Source of the DNA: Parabacteroides timonensis
GTDB taxonomy: Bacteria > Bacteroidota > Bacteroidia > Bacteroidales > Tannerellaceae
Reading direction: 5' to 3'
Length of the DNA stretch: 64,000 bases
Assembly: GCF_900128505.1 (NCBI RefSeq)
Contig: NZ_LT669941.1
Coordinates: forward strand, 3,704,728 to 3,768,727
In this document: piece after piece, positions 49,501 to 59,277 of the stretch
How positions within the stretch are numbered: position 1 is the stretch's first letter
Layout of the letters: every line of letters begins with the position of its first letter
Notes under the pieces: model-generated
Databases searched by the model: none
Told to the model about the DNA's origin: nothing
Seen by the model: the letters and a program-made list of their open reading frames with translations, nothing else
Program-made: the position numbers and the translations under genes

Positions 49501-52221
49501 CTATTCGTCAAAAAGCTTCATCTGTCCCGTTATCTCATCGATAATATCCGAGTTACTCTGATCCGTATCTGCATCATCCTCTTCCGGGCCGATATCGATA
49601 CCTTCCCCGACCGGTTGTTCCGATGAAGCGAACCGGGTCGGCTCCAACTCATTGACAGTTTCAACCTCAAAAGTCGAGATTCGTTTTCCCTTGGCCTTGA
49701 AACCTTTTACGCCGATAAACTCTTCCGCATCGAGCACCATCGCTTCACGGAAACTGTCGTGCCCACCGAATATGACTTCAATACGAGGATACATTTCGTC
49801 GGTAAGCAACAACAGACGGCTCTTGGGGTTTTCTCCCAGGAAATTCTGCTTACGGCTGCCAGCTTCAAGCTGGAAGCGTTTGAGGTAAGGATATTTCTGG
49901 TCAGCATCATACAAAGCAGCCGTCCAGACCTTATTGGAGTCGAATTTCTCAATGATCTGTATATTATCTTCATAGTGATTGCTAAGGTCGAAGTTCGTCG
50001 TATAGAAATCGCCGTTACGCAAAACCACCAGGATCACATCGTCGCTCTGGAATTCGCCCAGCTCATCACCGCGTCCGTCATAATTCAGGCGCAATACATC
50101 CCAGTCGAACCAAACCTGACGCCCTCCGAGGGTCGAACTACCCTTCTGTTTCAGGCTGATCTTATGCACATCGGCTTTCGTCAGGATATTTCCTATCGAA
50201 CCACGTCCCTTGATGGCGATCTCGCTGAAATCTTTTTCAAAGACGAGCAACTTCTGACGGGGTTTCGGTTTCAGTATTACTTTAACCGTTTCTGCTTCAC
50301 CATTCGGATTGGCACTGAAATAGAGCACGCGCGATCCTTCTGTTCCCTTTGTTACATCGTATTCCTTATCGCGCGTCACTCCGGTTACGGCAAAACGTTT
50401 GATATAGTTATAACCGACTTTGCCATCGCGGTAAACAACATTATAGATTGTACGGCTATCGTTACGTTTAAAGACATTCAGATACAGAACGTCTTTGCCG
50501 ACAAACATCTTATCACAGACTTTCACGATCTTATACGTTCCGTTACGGTAAAACAAGATAATATCGTCGATATCCGAACAGTTACAAACATATTCGTCCT
50601 TTTTCAAGCTCATGCCGATAAAGCCTTCGGCACGGTTGATATATAGTTTTTCGTTTGCTTCCACCACCTTGGTAGCTTCAATCGTGTCGAAGTTGCGCAC
50701 CTCAGTCATACGCGGATGATCTTTGCCGTATTTTTCCTTCAACATAATAAACCAGTTGATGGTGTATTCTACGATATTGTCCAGATGATGATTGATCCGT
50801 TCAATCTCTTCCCGTATCTGAGCGATCAGGGCGTTACTTTTTTCCGAGTTGAATTTAAGGATACGTCCCATCTTGATCTCCATCAGTTTCAGGATATCGT
50901 CGCGGGTTACTTCACGGATAAAGTCAGGCTTAAATGGAGTCAGGCGCAGGTCGATATGAGCGATCGCTTCGTCCATATCCTTCGCATTTTCAAATTCCTT
51001 ATCTTTATAGATACGTTCTTCGATGAATATCTTCTCGAGAGAGGCAAAAAACAGTGTTTCTTCCTGTTCCGATTTATGAATCTCCAACTCGGTACGCAGC
51101 AGATGCAACGTATCATCCGTTGAATGGCGCAACACATCACTGACCGTGAGGAAGTGAGGCTTGTTATCCATAATCACACAACAGTTCGGCGAAATACTGA
51201 TCTCACAATCCGTGAAGGCATACAAGGCATCGATCGTCTTATCCGACGAAACGCCCGGAGCGAGGTGTACCAGGATCTCTACGCCTCTGGCTGTATTATC
51301 GTCTACTTTTTTAATCTTGATCTTCCCTTTGTCATTCGCTTTCAGGATCGACTCGATCAGGGAAGAGGTCGTTCTTCCATAAGGAATTTCACTGATAACT
51401 AATGTTTTGTTATCCAGCTTTGTTATCTTAGCACGAACTTTTACGGAACCACCGCGTTCGCCGTCGTTGTATTTCGTTACATCGATGAAACCGCCTGTCT
51501 GGAAATCAGGATACAAAGTAAAATCTTCTCCCTTCAGATAGGAAACAGATGCATCGATCAATTCATTGAAATTATGTGGCAGTATCTTGGATGAAAGACC
51601 GACAGCGATACCCTCCACGCCTTGTGCCAACAGCAAAGGGAATTTTACAGGGAGAGTGACCGGTTCTTTGTTACGCCCGTCGTAAGAAAGCTGCCAGGTA
51701 GTCGTCTTGGGGTTGAATACGGTTTCAAGAGCAAACTTAGAAAGACGCGCTTCGATATAACGGGGAGCAGCCGCACCGTCGCCGGTCAGGATGTTACCCC
51801 AGTTTCCCTGACAGTCGACCAACAAGTCTTTCTGTCCTAACTGTACCAAGGCGTCGCCTATAGAGGCATCGCCATGAGGGTGAAACTGCATGGTATGACC
51901 GACAATGTTGGCCACCTTATTATACCGGCCGTCGTCCAGACGCTTCATAGAGTGAAGGATACGACGCTGCACCGGCTTCAATCCGTCGTTGATATGCGGC
52001 ACGGCACGTTCCAGGATTACATACGATGCATAATCCAAAAACCAATCCTGATACATCCCTGAGAGATGATAGGATACGCGACCTTCCCCTTTTCCGGGTA
52101 TTTTATATTCCGAATGTGTAGTAGCATCAGACTGCTCATTGGGTTGAGAATCTGTATTTGTTTGCTCTATTTCCTCGTTTTCGTTTTCCTCTGTGAAATC
52201 TTCAATATCCTCTGGTTTCAT
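49501..52221 (-). CDS. parC: DNA topoisomerase IV subunit A
   Basis: About 906 residues from ATG 52221; a longer frame to 52320 adds a hydrophobic, unlikely N-terminus. An acidic low-complexity leader (EENENEEIEQ) precedes the core, with the catalytic tyrosine in AAPRYIEARLS and the Greek-key region VGHTMQFHPHGDASIGDAL. The C-terminal beta-pinwheel extends to an acidic tail ending ITGQMKLFDE. It acts with ParE to decatenate DNA. The protein is longer than typical ParC because of its tails. Confidence 0.9.
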   Translation of the reverse strand: MKPEDIEDFTEENENEEIEQTNTDSQPNEQSDATTHSEYKIPGKGEGRVSYHLSGMYQDWFLDYASYVILERAVPHINDGLKPVQRRILHSMKRLDDGRYNKVANIVGHTMQFHPHGDASIGDALVQLGQKDLLVDCQGNWGNILTGDGAAAPRYIEARLSKFALETVFNPKTTTWQLSYDGRNKEPVTLPVKFPLLLAQGVEGIAVGLSSKILPHNFNELIDASVSYLKGEDFTLYPDFQTGGFIDVTKYNDGERGGSVKVRAKITKLDNKTLVISEIPYGRTTSSLIESILKANDKGKIKIKKVDDNTARGVEILVHLAPGVSSDKTIDALYAFTDCEISISPNCCVIMDNKPHFLTVSDVLRHSTDDTLHLLRTELEIHKSEQEETLFFASLEKIFIEERIYKDKEFENAKDMDEAIAHIDLRLTPFKPDFIREVTRDDILKLMEIKMGRILKFNSEKSNALIAQIREEIERINHHLDNIVEYTINWFIMLKEKYGKDHPRMTEVRNFDTIEATKVVEANEKLYINRAEGFIGMSLKKDEYVCNCSDIDDIILFYRNGTYKIVKVCDKMFVGKDVLYLNVFKRNDSRTIYNVVYRDGKVGYNYIKRFAVTGVTRDKEYDVTKGTEGSRVLYFSANPNGEAETVKVILKPKPRQKLLVFEKDFSEIAIKGRGSIGNILTKADVHKISLKQKGSSTLGGRQVWFDWDVLRLNYDGRGDELGEFQSDDVILVVLRNGDFYTTNFDLSNHYEDNIQIIEKFDSNKVWTAALYDADQKYPYLKRFQLEAGSRKQNFLGENPKSRLLLLTDEMYPRIEVIFGGHDSFREAMVLDAEEFIGVKGFKAKGKRISTFEVETVNELEPTRFASSEQPVGEGIDIGPEEDDADTDQSNSDIIDEITGQMKLFDE

Positions 52222-52351
52222 AAACTTATATGGTGCTCTTTCTTCTTTTTCAGCCTCTGACCGGAAAACTATTTCCAGCGTGTAAATATACGAAATATTA
52301 GCGAGATAATAAAAAACCACAATTGTTTCAGCGAGATATCTGATTTCTCCC

Positions 52352-52359
52352 TATATTTG
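52352..52359 (+). promoter_or_regulatory. -7 box of ilvA
   Basis: TATATTTG on the plus strand, 68 bp upstream of the start at 52427. Confidence 0.65.
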
Positions 52360-52426
52360 CCCCTTCAAAAATAGAGTAAGAACGGTTTTGCCCAATGTAA
52401 ATGCCGAAGGTTTAACAAATAAAAAA

Positions 52427-53626
52427 ATGCTCACACTCGATAAGATTTATCAGGCATCTTTTGCCCTGAAAACGGTTATCCGTCGCACGGACTTGATCAG
52501 TGCGCCCAATATCAATCCGGAGTCACATATCTATCTGAAACCGGAGAACTTACAGATCACAGGATCATTTAAAGTCCGTGGTGCCTGCTTCAAAATCTCA
52601 CAACTTACGGAAGAAGAGAAAGCAAAAGGTGTTGTTGCCTGTTCTGCCGGCAACCATGCTCAGGGAGTTGCACTGGCAGCAACCACTCATGGCATCAAAT
52701 CTCTTATCTGTTTGCCGGATAATGCTCCGATCTCTAAAATAGAAGCCACCAAATGGTATGGAGCAGATGTCTGCCTGGTAGAAGGCGTGTACGACGACGC
52801 TTACCAAAAAGCCCTAAAATTACGAGATGAAAAGGGATATACCTTTGTTCATCCTTTCGACGATGAAGATGTCATTGCCGGACAAGGTACAATAGGACTG
52901 GAACTATTGGAACAATTACCTGACCTGGACGCCGTAATCGTTCCGATTGGCGGCGGCGGACTGATTTCCGGGGTTGCTTTTGCGATCAAGCATTTGAATC
53001 CGAATGTAAAAATATATGGCGTACAGGCCAGTGGCGCACCGAGCATGCTCAACTCCATCGAGCACGACAAGATTGAGCGCATGGGCTTCGTCCGCACCAT
53101 TGCCGACGGTATCGCCGTGAAGGAGCCGGGCGAACATACATTTGAGTATTGCCGTCAGTATGTGGATGAAATCGTTACGGTCAATGATGACGAGATATCG
53201 ACAGCTATCCTGGCATTGATCGAACAGCACAAACTCATTGCCGAAGGTGCCGGCGCCGTAGCCGTTGCAGCTGCCATGTTCAACAAAGTACCTATCAAAG
53301 GGAAAAAGGCGATCTGCCTGGTATCGGGCGGTAACATCGACGTAACGATTCTGTCACGTGTGATCGGACGAGGCTTGCAGAAATCCGGCCGCTCTTACAC
53401 CATGACAATTGAATTGGTAGACAAGCCCGGACAATTACAACACGTTTCTGAAATCATAGCCTCCACAGGGGCAAATGTAGTATCTGTCCACCATGAACGG
53501 GTAAGCCACACCGCAGATATTAACGGCTGTTACCTCCGCCTGGAAATGGAAACCCGCAACCAGGATCATATCGACCAGATACAATATACGCTAACAGCAG
53601 CAGGATATAAGATCATTCCAGGATAA
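52427..53626 (+). CDS. ilvA: Threonine ammonia-lyase
   Basis: About 399 residues from the ATG at 52427; a TTG start at 52388 is less likely. GSFKVRGA carries the PLP lysine, and SAGNHAQGVA and PIGGGGLISG are the phosphate-binding loops. A C-terminal ACT domain (about 320-399) suggests feedback control. It converts threonine to 2-oxobutanoate, the first step of isoleucine synthesis. Confidence 0.95.
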   Translation: MLTLDKIYQASFALKTVIRRTDLISAPNINPESHIYLKPENLQITGSFKVRGACFKISQLTEEEKAKGVVACSAGNHAQGVALAATTHGIKSLICLPDNAPISKIEATKWYGADVCLVEGVYDDAYQKALKLRDEKGYTFVHPFDDEDVIAGQGTIGLELLEQLPDLDAVIVPIGGGGLISGVAFAIKHLNPNVKIYGVQASGAPSMLNSIEHDKIERMGFVRTIADGIAVKEPGEHTFEYCRQYVDEIVTVNDDEISTAILALIEQHKLIAEGAGAVAVAAAMFNKVPIKGKKAICLVSGGNIDVTILSRVIGRGLQKSGRSYTMTIELVDKPGQLQHVSEIIASTGANVVSVHHERVSHTADINGCYLRLEMETRNQDHIDQIQYTLTAAGYKIIPG

Positions 53627-53634
53627 GTAACACT

Positions 53635-54108
53635 ATGAAAATATTAATTCTTTGCACCGGCAATAGTTGCCGAAGCCAGATGGCACAGGGTTGGCTACAA
53701 TCTTTTGACAAGAACTTGATTGTTTGTTCAGCAGGAACAAATCCTGCCGATGAAGTAAATCCTCTTGCCATTAAAATGATGAAAAATTCTGGAATAGATA
53801 TCAGCAGTCATACTCCCAAACCGGTCGATCAATATCTGGACGAACCCTGGGATTATGTGATTACGGTTTGTGGAAATGCAAACGAAAACTGCCCGGTATT
53901 CAGGGGAAAGGTTCGCCACAAATTACACATCGGCTTCTATGATCCTTCACGTGCCACAGGCACACCCGAATTTATAGAAAGCGAGTTCCGCCGAGTATGC
54001 ATACAGATTAAAACAAAGATGTACGACTTTTACAATGACGAAATACTTAACGGCGATGGAGGACCGACATGTACCTGCGGGGCAAATCGTTTCTGCAGGT
54101 GTAATTAG
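53635..54108 (+). CDS. Low-molecular-weight phosphatase / arsenate reductase-like
   Basis: 157 residues with the P-loop CTGNSCRS (C8?-R) of LMW tyrosine phosphatases and thioredoxin-linked arsenate reductases. The C-terminus has a cysteine-rich GPTCTCGANRFCRCN, unlike typical ArsC; whether it has redox cysteines is unsure. It starts eight bases after ilvA. No ars operon genes are near, so a phosphatase role is equally possible. Confidence 0.8.
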   Translation: MKILILCTGNSCRSQMAQGWLQSFDKNLIVCSAGTNPADEVNPLAIKMMKNSGIDISSHTPKPVDQYLDEPWDYVITVCGNANENCPVFRGKVRHKLHIGFYDPSRATGTPEFIESEFRRVCIQIKTKMYDFYNDEILNGDGGPTCTCGANRFCRCN

Positions 54109-54134
54109 TTAGCCAATAAGCCGGCATAAATATA

Positions 54135-54218
54135 GTTTCTCCCGGAGGAAACTAAAGTTTCTTCAGCACGAAACAAAAGTTTCCCCCGAGAGAAACAAAA
54201 GTTTCACCGGGAAGAAAC
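54135..54218. repeat. Four-unit 22-bp dyad array (GTTTC-N8-GAAAC)
   Basis: GTTTC...GAAAC dyads start at 54135, 54157, 54179 and 54201, exactly 22 bp apart. The arms are invariant; the 8-bp centres (such as TCCCGGAG and TTCAGCAC) and 4-bp joints vary. It lies between the convergent ilvA/phosphatase and GH92 genes, and the last unit overlaps the GH92 stop codon. Confidence 0.9.
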
Positions 54219-57200
54219 AGGTGAAACTACGGCTTCTTTCCCCATTTCGATCACAATCTTCCCTCCTTTCAATACCTCTTCCTGCGGAATCCGGAAACCA
54301 TTTACCGGTTTACCGTTCAAGGTAACCGATTGAATATATTTATTCTCTTTGGATGCGCCGGGAGCTTCTATCACGAAAGTCTCGCCGCGATTATATTTTC
54401 CATCCAGCCGGATCGTGATTTTGGGATAACGCGGAGAAGCCAATTCATAATACGGTTTTTCAGAACATCCGCCATCCATCTGGAACAAACCGAGAGCACT
54501 CATGACAAACCAGCTACTCATCTGCCCCAGATCCTCATCCCCCGGATAAGCGTCATAAGGAGTGGTTCCGTAATACTGCTCCTGTATCGCCCGTACCCAT
54601 TTTTGCGTCAGCCAGGGAGCACCTGCCCAGTTAAAGAGATAGGCAACTTCCATAGAAGTTTCATTTCCGTGGTTGATCGGGAAAGCGGAAAAGTTATCGC
54701 CTGCCGCATTAAAATTGGCATGGGCTGACTGCTCCATCGCTTTATCCAAACGGCTTATAAAACGGTCTTTACCGACCATACCGATCAATTTATTCGGATT
54801 ATGGGGTACGAACCAGGAATAATTGAAGGCATTTCCTTCGGTAAACCCGGGTGTATGGTACGGATCGAAAGGCTCTACCCAATTGCCGTGTTCGTCTTTA
54901 GGACGTATAAAGCCAGATTTCGGATCAAACAAATTAGACCAATTGTTCGAACGTTCATCAAACAGTTTAAAGTCATCGGTCTTTCCCAATACTTTGGCCA
55001 TCTGCCCCAGACACCAGTCGTCGTAAGCATACTCCATTGTATTGGAGACAGTTCCTTTCCCTGCGGGAATATATCCATACTTCATATAAGGGACCAGGTT
55101 CTCAACTCCGACAGTTCCACCACCTTCATACTTCTGAGGAGGTGTTGTCATCATCTTTTTCAAACCGTCATACGCTATATTCAAGTCAAAGTCACGTATA
55201 CCGCTTTGCCAGGCTCCCAGTATCTGAGAGATCGGATGCATGGCAACCATCACACCGGTATGTTCTATCCCGGCAGGGTCCGTATTGAACCAACCGCTAT
55301 TCTGATAAAGCTGAATAGCCGAACATGCCCACTTGCTGGATATTTCCGGAGCCATCAGATTGAATAACTGCTGATTATTCCAGAATGTATTCCAATATTC
55401 ACCGCTTACGATACAATCGTCCGGTTTCTCCAGCCGTCTGATCCTTTCATCTTCATCCACAAAACGACCGTCGACATCGCTCCAGGTTGCTTTGGCTGCT
55501 AACGCACGGTAGAGGTTGGTATAGAACTTCTTCTTTTGCAGATAATCATCCGTTTCAATCGCTATTCTTCCCAGGTATTCATCCCAAATGGAACGAGCAT
55601 TGTCCACTACTTTCTCAAAATCCCATCCAAAAGGATCAGCCAGTTCCTGTTTCAGGTTATTCCGTGCCCCTACCATATCTACCAGAGATACACCGGAACG
55701 GACTAAGATTTCTTCGTTCTCTTTCGTCTTATAATTCAGGAATATACCGACATCGCCTTTGCCCTCTATCAGGGTTATATTTTGCTTTATTTCAGCAGGG
55801 GTTTCAAACTCGTGATTCCTGTTCCATCCGGGGATATAACCGGTTACCGGCTGAACACCTTCGTTCACCCATCCGCCCATCGAATCGAAAGGTTTGCTGA
55901 ACTGGAGAACGAAGTACAATGTATAACTCTGCTCCAATGTATATCCGGTAAATGCATTATAATAAGTGGCATAACCTTCTATTTCCGTATCGCTGACTTT
56001 CGTTACACGGGCATTGACCAGATTATGCGGGTACTCGTTAGGTGTGAACATATCGATCAGGATACGAGCGTCTTCCCTGGCAGGGAAAATATATCGTTGT
56101 AAAGCTGCACGGCGGGTTGCCGTTATGTCCGCTTGTATCTTCGTATCCGTCATATAAACGGAATATTTACCTATTTCTGCCTTTTCCGATGATTTGTCAA
56201 TCCGGGAACGATAGCCCTCATCCGGAAAATCTTCCCTGCCGGGATTGACTTTCAGTTCACCGCAGGTCGGTTGCATCAGGAAACCGGTCATCGTCCAGTC
56301 GCTGAAATGGTTGAAACCCATAATATTCTCTATGGCATATTCGTATCCGGCCTTCCATATCTCATCCTGATTGTCGGGAGCGATCTGCACCATACTCAAA
56401 GGGAGGCTTGGTCCGGGTTTGAACATCCAACGGGAATTGCCCGTCCCCATCAGCAAGTCTACATCGTCTGAATAGGAATGCAGCGGTTGCGGGCTACGGA
56501 TCACTTCACCTTTATAAATAACATCTTTGCCATCCCGGATTGTAAATAGCAACTTTTCCTGTTTGCCTTTAGCCTGTGCAGCCGGCATCAATATTTCCTG
56601 GATACTCTCCCCTACTTCGATCGTACGTGAAACAGGAGCACATCCCTCTACTGCAAAAGTCAACTCCCGGGGTGCATCAAACTGGTTCATATCCACCAAA
56701 ACCGGCAATATACGTTCTCCATTCTCTTTTTGATATTCAAAAGGTGCAGCTTTTACAGAACGTATCAATGAAGAAGACGCTTTTCCAAGTTGTACGGATG
56801 CCGGTGTTTCCAACCGGATACAATCGAAAATAGCCCATGTACCTTTAATAGTTCCCAACTGAATCTTATTCATACCGGGAGTAAGCCATGAAGAGGGGAA
56901 TTGTATATGTATCTCTTTCGCTTTTCCTGTTCCCTTATTTTCCAGAAACTCCGAAGCATTCTCCCCGTTCAGTTCTTCTTCGAACCGATGACCGTTGATC
57001 TCGACCCGTATTTTGATCGGCTTACTATTATGTGCCCCAGTGAAAAAGAAAGTAAGAGAACATTCCCCTTTTCCGGAAACTTTATCCAAATTAAAATAGA
57101 TAGAAGGGAAATGTCTCGGATGAAATCCGGCCCAGTACCCACCGCCAGCCCAACCATCCAACGGTCCCGGCAAAACATACGACCAATGTTTTTCAGGAGT

Positions 57201-57386
57201 AGAGTATCCTACATAAAAAGATTTCTCTCCCCCGAAGTTCGCCAGAAAACTTTTATAATTACCCGGATAGAGGGCAAACTCCGCAGCGGAATTGTCCTGC
57301 CGCCCTATTTCGAACAACACTTTATCGGTTGCAAAGAGTTTCAAGGAACAAAAGATGAGAATAAAAATCAGATATATACTTTTCAT
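54204..57386 (-). CDS. GH92 alpha-mannosidase with extra N-terminal domain
   Basis: About 1060 residues from the ATG at 57386, chosen because the -7 box at 57423-57430 would lie inside the longer frame. Signal peptide (SIYLIFILIFCSLKLFAT). Residues about 30-180 form a beta-sandwich with GWAGGGYWAGFHPRHFPSIY, like the carbohydrate-binding part of PL4-type enzymes. The rest is a GH92 core: GNETSMEVAYLFNWAGAPW and DAYPGDEDLGQMSSWFVMSALG carry the conserved acidic residues. GH92 enzymes remove alpha-1,2- and related mannose from glycans. The C-terminal VVSPVSSR is encoded by the 22-bp repeat. Confidence 0.9.
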   Translation of the reverse strand: MKSIYLIFILIFCSLKLFATDKVLFEIGRQDNSAAEFALYPGNYKSFLANFGGEKSFYVGYSTPEKHWSYVLPGPLDGWAGGGYWAGFHPRHFPSIYFNLDKVSGKGECSLTFFFTGAHNSKPIKIRVEINGHRFEEELNGENASEFLENKGTGKAKEIHIQFPSSWLTPGMNKIQLGTIKGTWAIFDCIRLETPASVQLGKASSSLIRSVKAAPFEYQKENGERILPVLVDMNQFDAPRELTFAVEGCAPVSRTIEVGESIQEILMPAAQAKGKQEKLLFTIRDGKDVIYKGEVIRSPQPLHSYSDDVDLLMGTGNSRWMFKPGPSLPLSMVQIAPDNQDEIWKAGYEYAIENIMGFNHFSDWTMTGFLMQPTCGELKVNPGREDFPDEGYRSRIDKSSEKAEIGKYSVYMTDTKIQADITATRRAALQRYIFPAREDARILIDMFTPNEYPHNLVNARVTKVSDTEIEGYATYYNAFTGYTLEQSYTLYFVLQFSKPFDSMGGWVNEGVQPVTGYIPGWNRNHEFETPAEIKQNITLIEGKGDVGIFLNYKTKENEEILVRSGVSLVDMVGARNNLKQELADPFGWDFEKVVDNARSIWDEYLGRIAIETDDYLQKKKFYTNLYRALAAKATWSDVDGRFVDEDERIRRLEKPDDCIVSGEYWNTFWNNQQLFNLMAPEISSKWACSAIQLYQNSGWFNTDPAGIEHTGVMVAMHPISQILGAWQSGIRDFDLNIAYDGLKKMMTTPPQKYEGGGTVGVENLVPYMKYGYIPAGKGTVSNTMEYAYDDWCLGQMAKVLGKTDDFKLFDERSNNWSNLFDPKSGFIRPKDEHGNWVEPFDPYHTPGFTEGNAFNYSWFVPHNPNKLIGMVGKDRFISRLDKAMEQSAHANFNAAGDNFSAFPINHGNETSMEVAYLFNWAGAPWLTQKWVRAIQEQYYGTTPYDAYPGDEDLGQMSSWFVMSALGLFQMDGGCSEKPYYELASPRYPKITIRLDGKYNRGETFVIEAPGASKENKYIQSVTLNGKPVNGFRIPQEEVLKGGKIVIEMGKEAVVSPVSSR

Positions 57387-57422
57387 GGTCTTCTTAATTA
57401 ATGAGTTATTTTTCAGAAAGTA

Positions 57423-57430
57423 CAAATATA
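57423..57430 (-). promoter_or_regulatory. -7 box of the GH92 gene
   Basis: TATATTTG on the minus strand, 37 bp upstream of the start at 57386. Confidence 0.65.
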
Positions 57431-57511
57431 TAGCTCCTTATCCAGCCGATCATTATACTATTCACTGATTTTATTGGATAGAATTATTCTGTCATCTACA
57501 GATTATAAGGC

Positions 57512-57546
57512 ACAAAAAAAGCACTACTTATGTAGTGCTTTTTTCT
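57512..57546. terminator. Bidirectional terminator
   Basis: AAGCACTAC (57519-57527) pairs with GTAGTGCTT (57532-57540), with T-runs on both sides. It ends the Gfo/Idh/MocA gene on the minus strand. Confidence 0.85.
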
Positions 57547-57563
57547 ATTCTATCAATTTTCTG

Positions 57564-59000
57564 TTATACATTATAATACTCTTCCCAACCTTTACGCGGC
57601 GGTTGTCCCACCAGCATTTGATTAGCGAAAGAGTCGTTTACAATTTCTTTCGTATCACGATCGAAAACCAGTTTGCGGTTCAGATGCTGTGCCATAACGC
57701 CCAGGCAGAATACCTGGCTTAACGGGCCAGCAATGGAGAACGGCGAACGGGTCTTTTCTTTTCCTTGGCAAGCCAACAAGAAGTTTTCGTAATGGTTGGA
57801 CGGACTCTTTTCATATTCCGGCAGTTTCGGATTCATATCCTTTGCAATCTGATCCGGAATAACAGACAATGTACTGCCATGAGAACCACCTTTAAATGTA
57901 AGTGTCTTTGAATAGATTTCCTTACCCGGGTTCAGTTTCATCAATTGCAGTTTACCGCCGGCAACGGTCGGAATATTCGGATCGACATCCGAAGAGCCAA
58001 AGTCTTTCGGAACAGCTGGAATATTATCCAAACCATCATACCAGGTTACATCTACAGCCGGCATATTATTCCTTTCAGGGAATTTAAACAAAATGGTAGA
58101 CGACATCGGATAGAAAAATGGATTATGGTCTTTCAGATACAACGGGTTTACTTCGGAAGGCAAGCCTAAATCCAGGAACTCATGAGCCGTATCCAGAATA
58201 TGAGCTCCCCAGTCTCCCAGTGCTCCCATACCGAAATCATACCAGCAGCGCCATTGTCCCATATGATAATCATGGTTATAGTCATGATGCTGCACTACAC
58301 CCAGCCAGGTATCCCAATCCAATGTTTCCGGAGCCGGTTCGCCCATCGGCATATGTTTAATGTTCGGATTCCATCCGTGCCAACGGCGCGGAGAGTTCAT
58401 ATGAGCTGTGATAGCAGTCACATCCTTGATTAATCCGGCATCTTTCCAGGCTTTGAACTGGAAGTAATTCGCTTCAGAGTGTCCCTGGTTACCCATCTGT
58501 GTAACAACACCGTATTTCTTTTCGCCTTTCATCATCAACTCCACCTCATGGAAAGTACGGGCCATCGGTTTTTCAACATATACATGTTTGCCATGAGCCA
58601 TAGCTTCGATGGTTATAGGGAAATGGGCATGGTCAGGAACCCCCACCGTAACAGCATCTATCTTATCTGCCATCTTATCGAACATCTGGCGGAAATCCTG
58701 GAAGCGTTGAGCTTTCGGGAACATAGATATAAGCTCCTGTGTGTGCTTAGCTCCCATGTCGACATCGCAAAGAGCTACCACATTACATAAACCTGTTTTA
58801 TACAACTCCTTGGCAATCTCACCTCCCCGGTTACCAATGCCAATAAACGCAATATTTACTTTTTCGTTAGGACTAACGAAAGGTACGCCAGGAAAGGCAT
58901 TAGCCTTTGAAGGTATCCAAAACGACGGGATCGCCGTAGCTGCAGAAAGAGCCAATGCCCGCTTCAGAAACGAGCGGCGTGAAATGTCTTCTGATCTCAT
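57564..59000 (-). CDS. Tat-exported Gfo/Idh/MocA-family protein
   Basis: 478 residues. The N-terminus SRRSFLKRALALSAA is a twin-arginine signal. A Rossmann NAD-binding site follows (IAFIGIGNRGGEIAKELY), then the family EKPMARTFHE motif with its lysine, and a C-terminal alpha/beta domain with HDYNHDYHMGQWRCWYDFG. Exported members are common in Bacteroidota glycan degradation, including GH109 glycosidases that use NAD as cofactor. The substrate is unknown. It is separated from GH92 by a terminator but may serve the same glycan. Confidence 0.85.
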   Translation of the reverse strand: MRSEDISRRSFLKRALALSAATAIPSFWIPSKANAFPGVPFVSPNEKVNIAFIGIGNRGGEIAKELYKTGLCNVVALCDVDMGAKHTQELISMFPKAQRFQDFRQMFDKMADKIDAVTVGVPDHAHFPITIEAMAHGKHVYVEKPMARTFHEVELMMKGEKKYGVVTQMGNQGHSEANYFQFKAWKDAGLIKDVTAITAHMNSPRRWHGWNPNIKHMPMGEPAPETLDWDTWLGVVQHHDYNHDYHMGQWRCWYDFGMGALGDWGAHILDTAHEFLDLGLPSEVNPLYLKDHNPFFYPMSSTILFKFPERNNMPAVDVTWYDGLDNIPAVPKDFGSSDVDPNIPTVAGGKLQLMKLNPGKEIYSKTLTFKGGSHGSTLSVIPDQIAKDMNPKLPEYEKSPSNHYENFLLACQGKEKTRSPFSIAGPLSQVFCLGVMAQHLNRKLVFDRDTKEIVNDSFANQMLVGQPPRKGWEEYYNV

Positions 59001-59059
59001 GGTACTTTATATTAGATAAATTAAGTCTGTTTGCGCAAACATCAAAAACATCAACTTTG

Positions 59060-59067
59060 CAAAAATA
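59060..59067 (-). promoter_or_regulatory. -7 box of the Gfo/Idh/MocA gene
   Basis: TATTTTTG on the minus strand, 60 bp upstream of the start at 59000. Confidence 0.6.
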
Positions 59068-59185
59068 GATATTTTTTGTTGATATGAAAGGGTTTGTAGA
59101 AGAAAGTTCTTAAATTAATCCAATAATATTGTTATCATCGAATTATTTTATTCGTATAGTAAGGCAGAAATCTCCTGTCGTTTTT

Positions 59186-59277
59186 GCCTGTCGATAATTA
59201 TGAACAAGCCTGTTGATAATTGTGGGCAGGCTTGTTGACAATTGTAAGCAAGCTTGCCGACAATTATCGACAGGCAA
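59186..59277. repeat. 22-bp dyad array (GCYTG-N14-CARGC)
   Basis: Units start at 59186, 59208, 59230 and 59252, with a partial unit at 59274; period exactly 22 bp. Each reads GCYTG..GAYAATTRT..CAR, and neighbouring units share a CARGCYTG joint, so dyads overlap. Further inverted repeats continue to 59324 (TGATTCTGATT, 59291-59301, and its mate 59314-59324). It fills the 337-bp gap downstream of the NAD(P)H oxidoreductase gene. Confidence 0.85.

Noticed and set aside
53635..54108. Arsenic-resistance operon
   Set aside because: Only one ArsC-like gene is present, with no arsR, arsB or acr3 nearby, and LMW phosphatases share the P-loop.
54135..54218. CRISPR array
   Set aside because: Period is 22 bp with 8-bp variable centres, far too short for repeat-spacer units, the arms are palindromic dyads, and no cas gene is near.
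59186..59277. CRISPR array
   Set aside because: Same reasons: 22-bp units, overlapping dyads and no cas genes.
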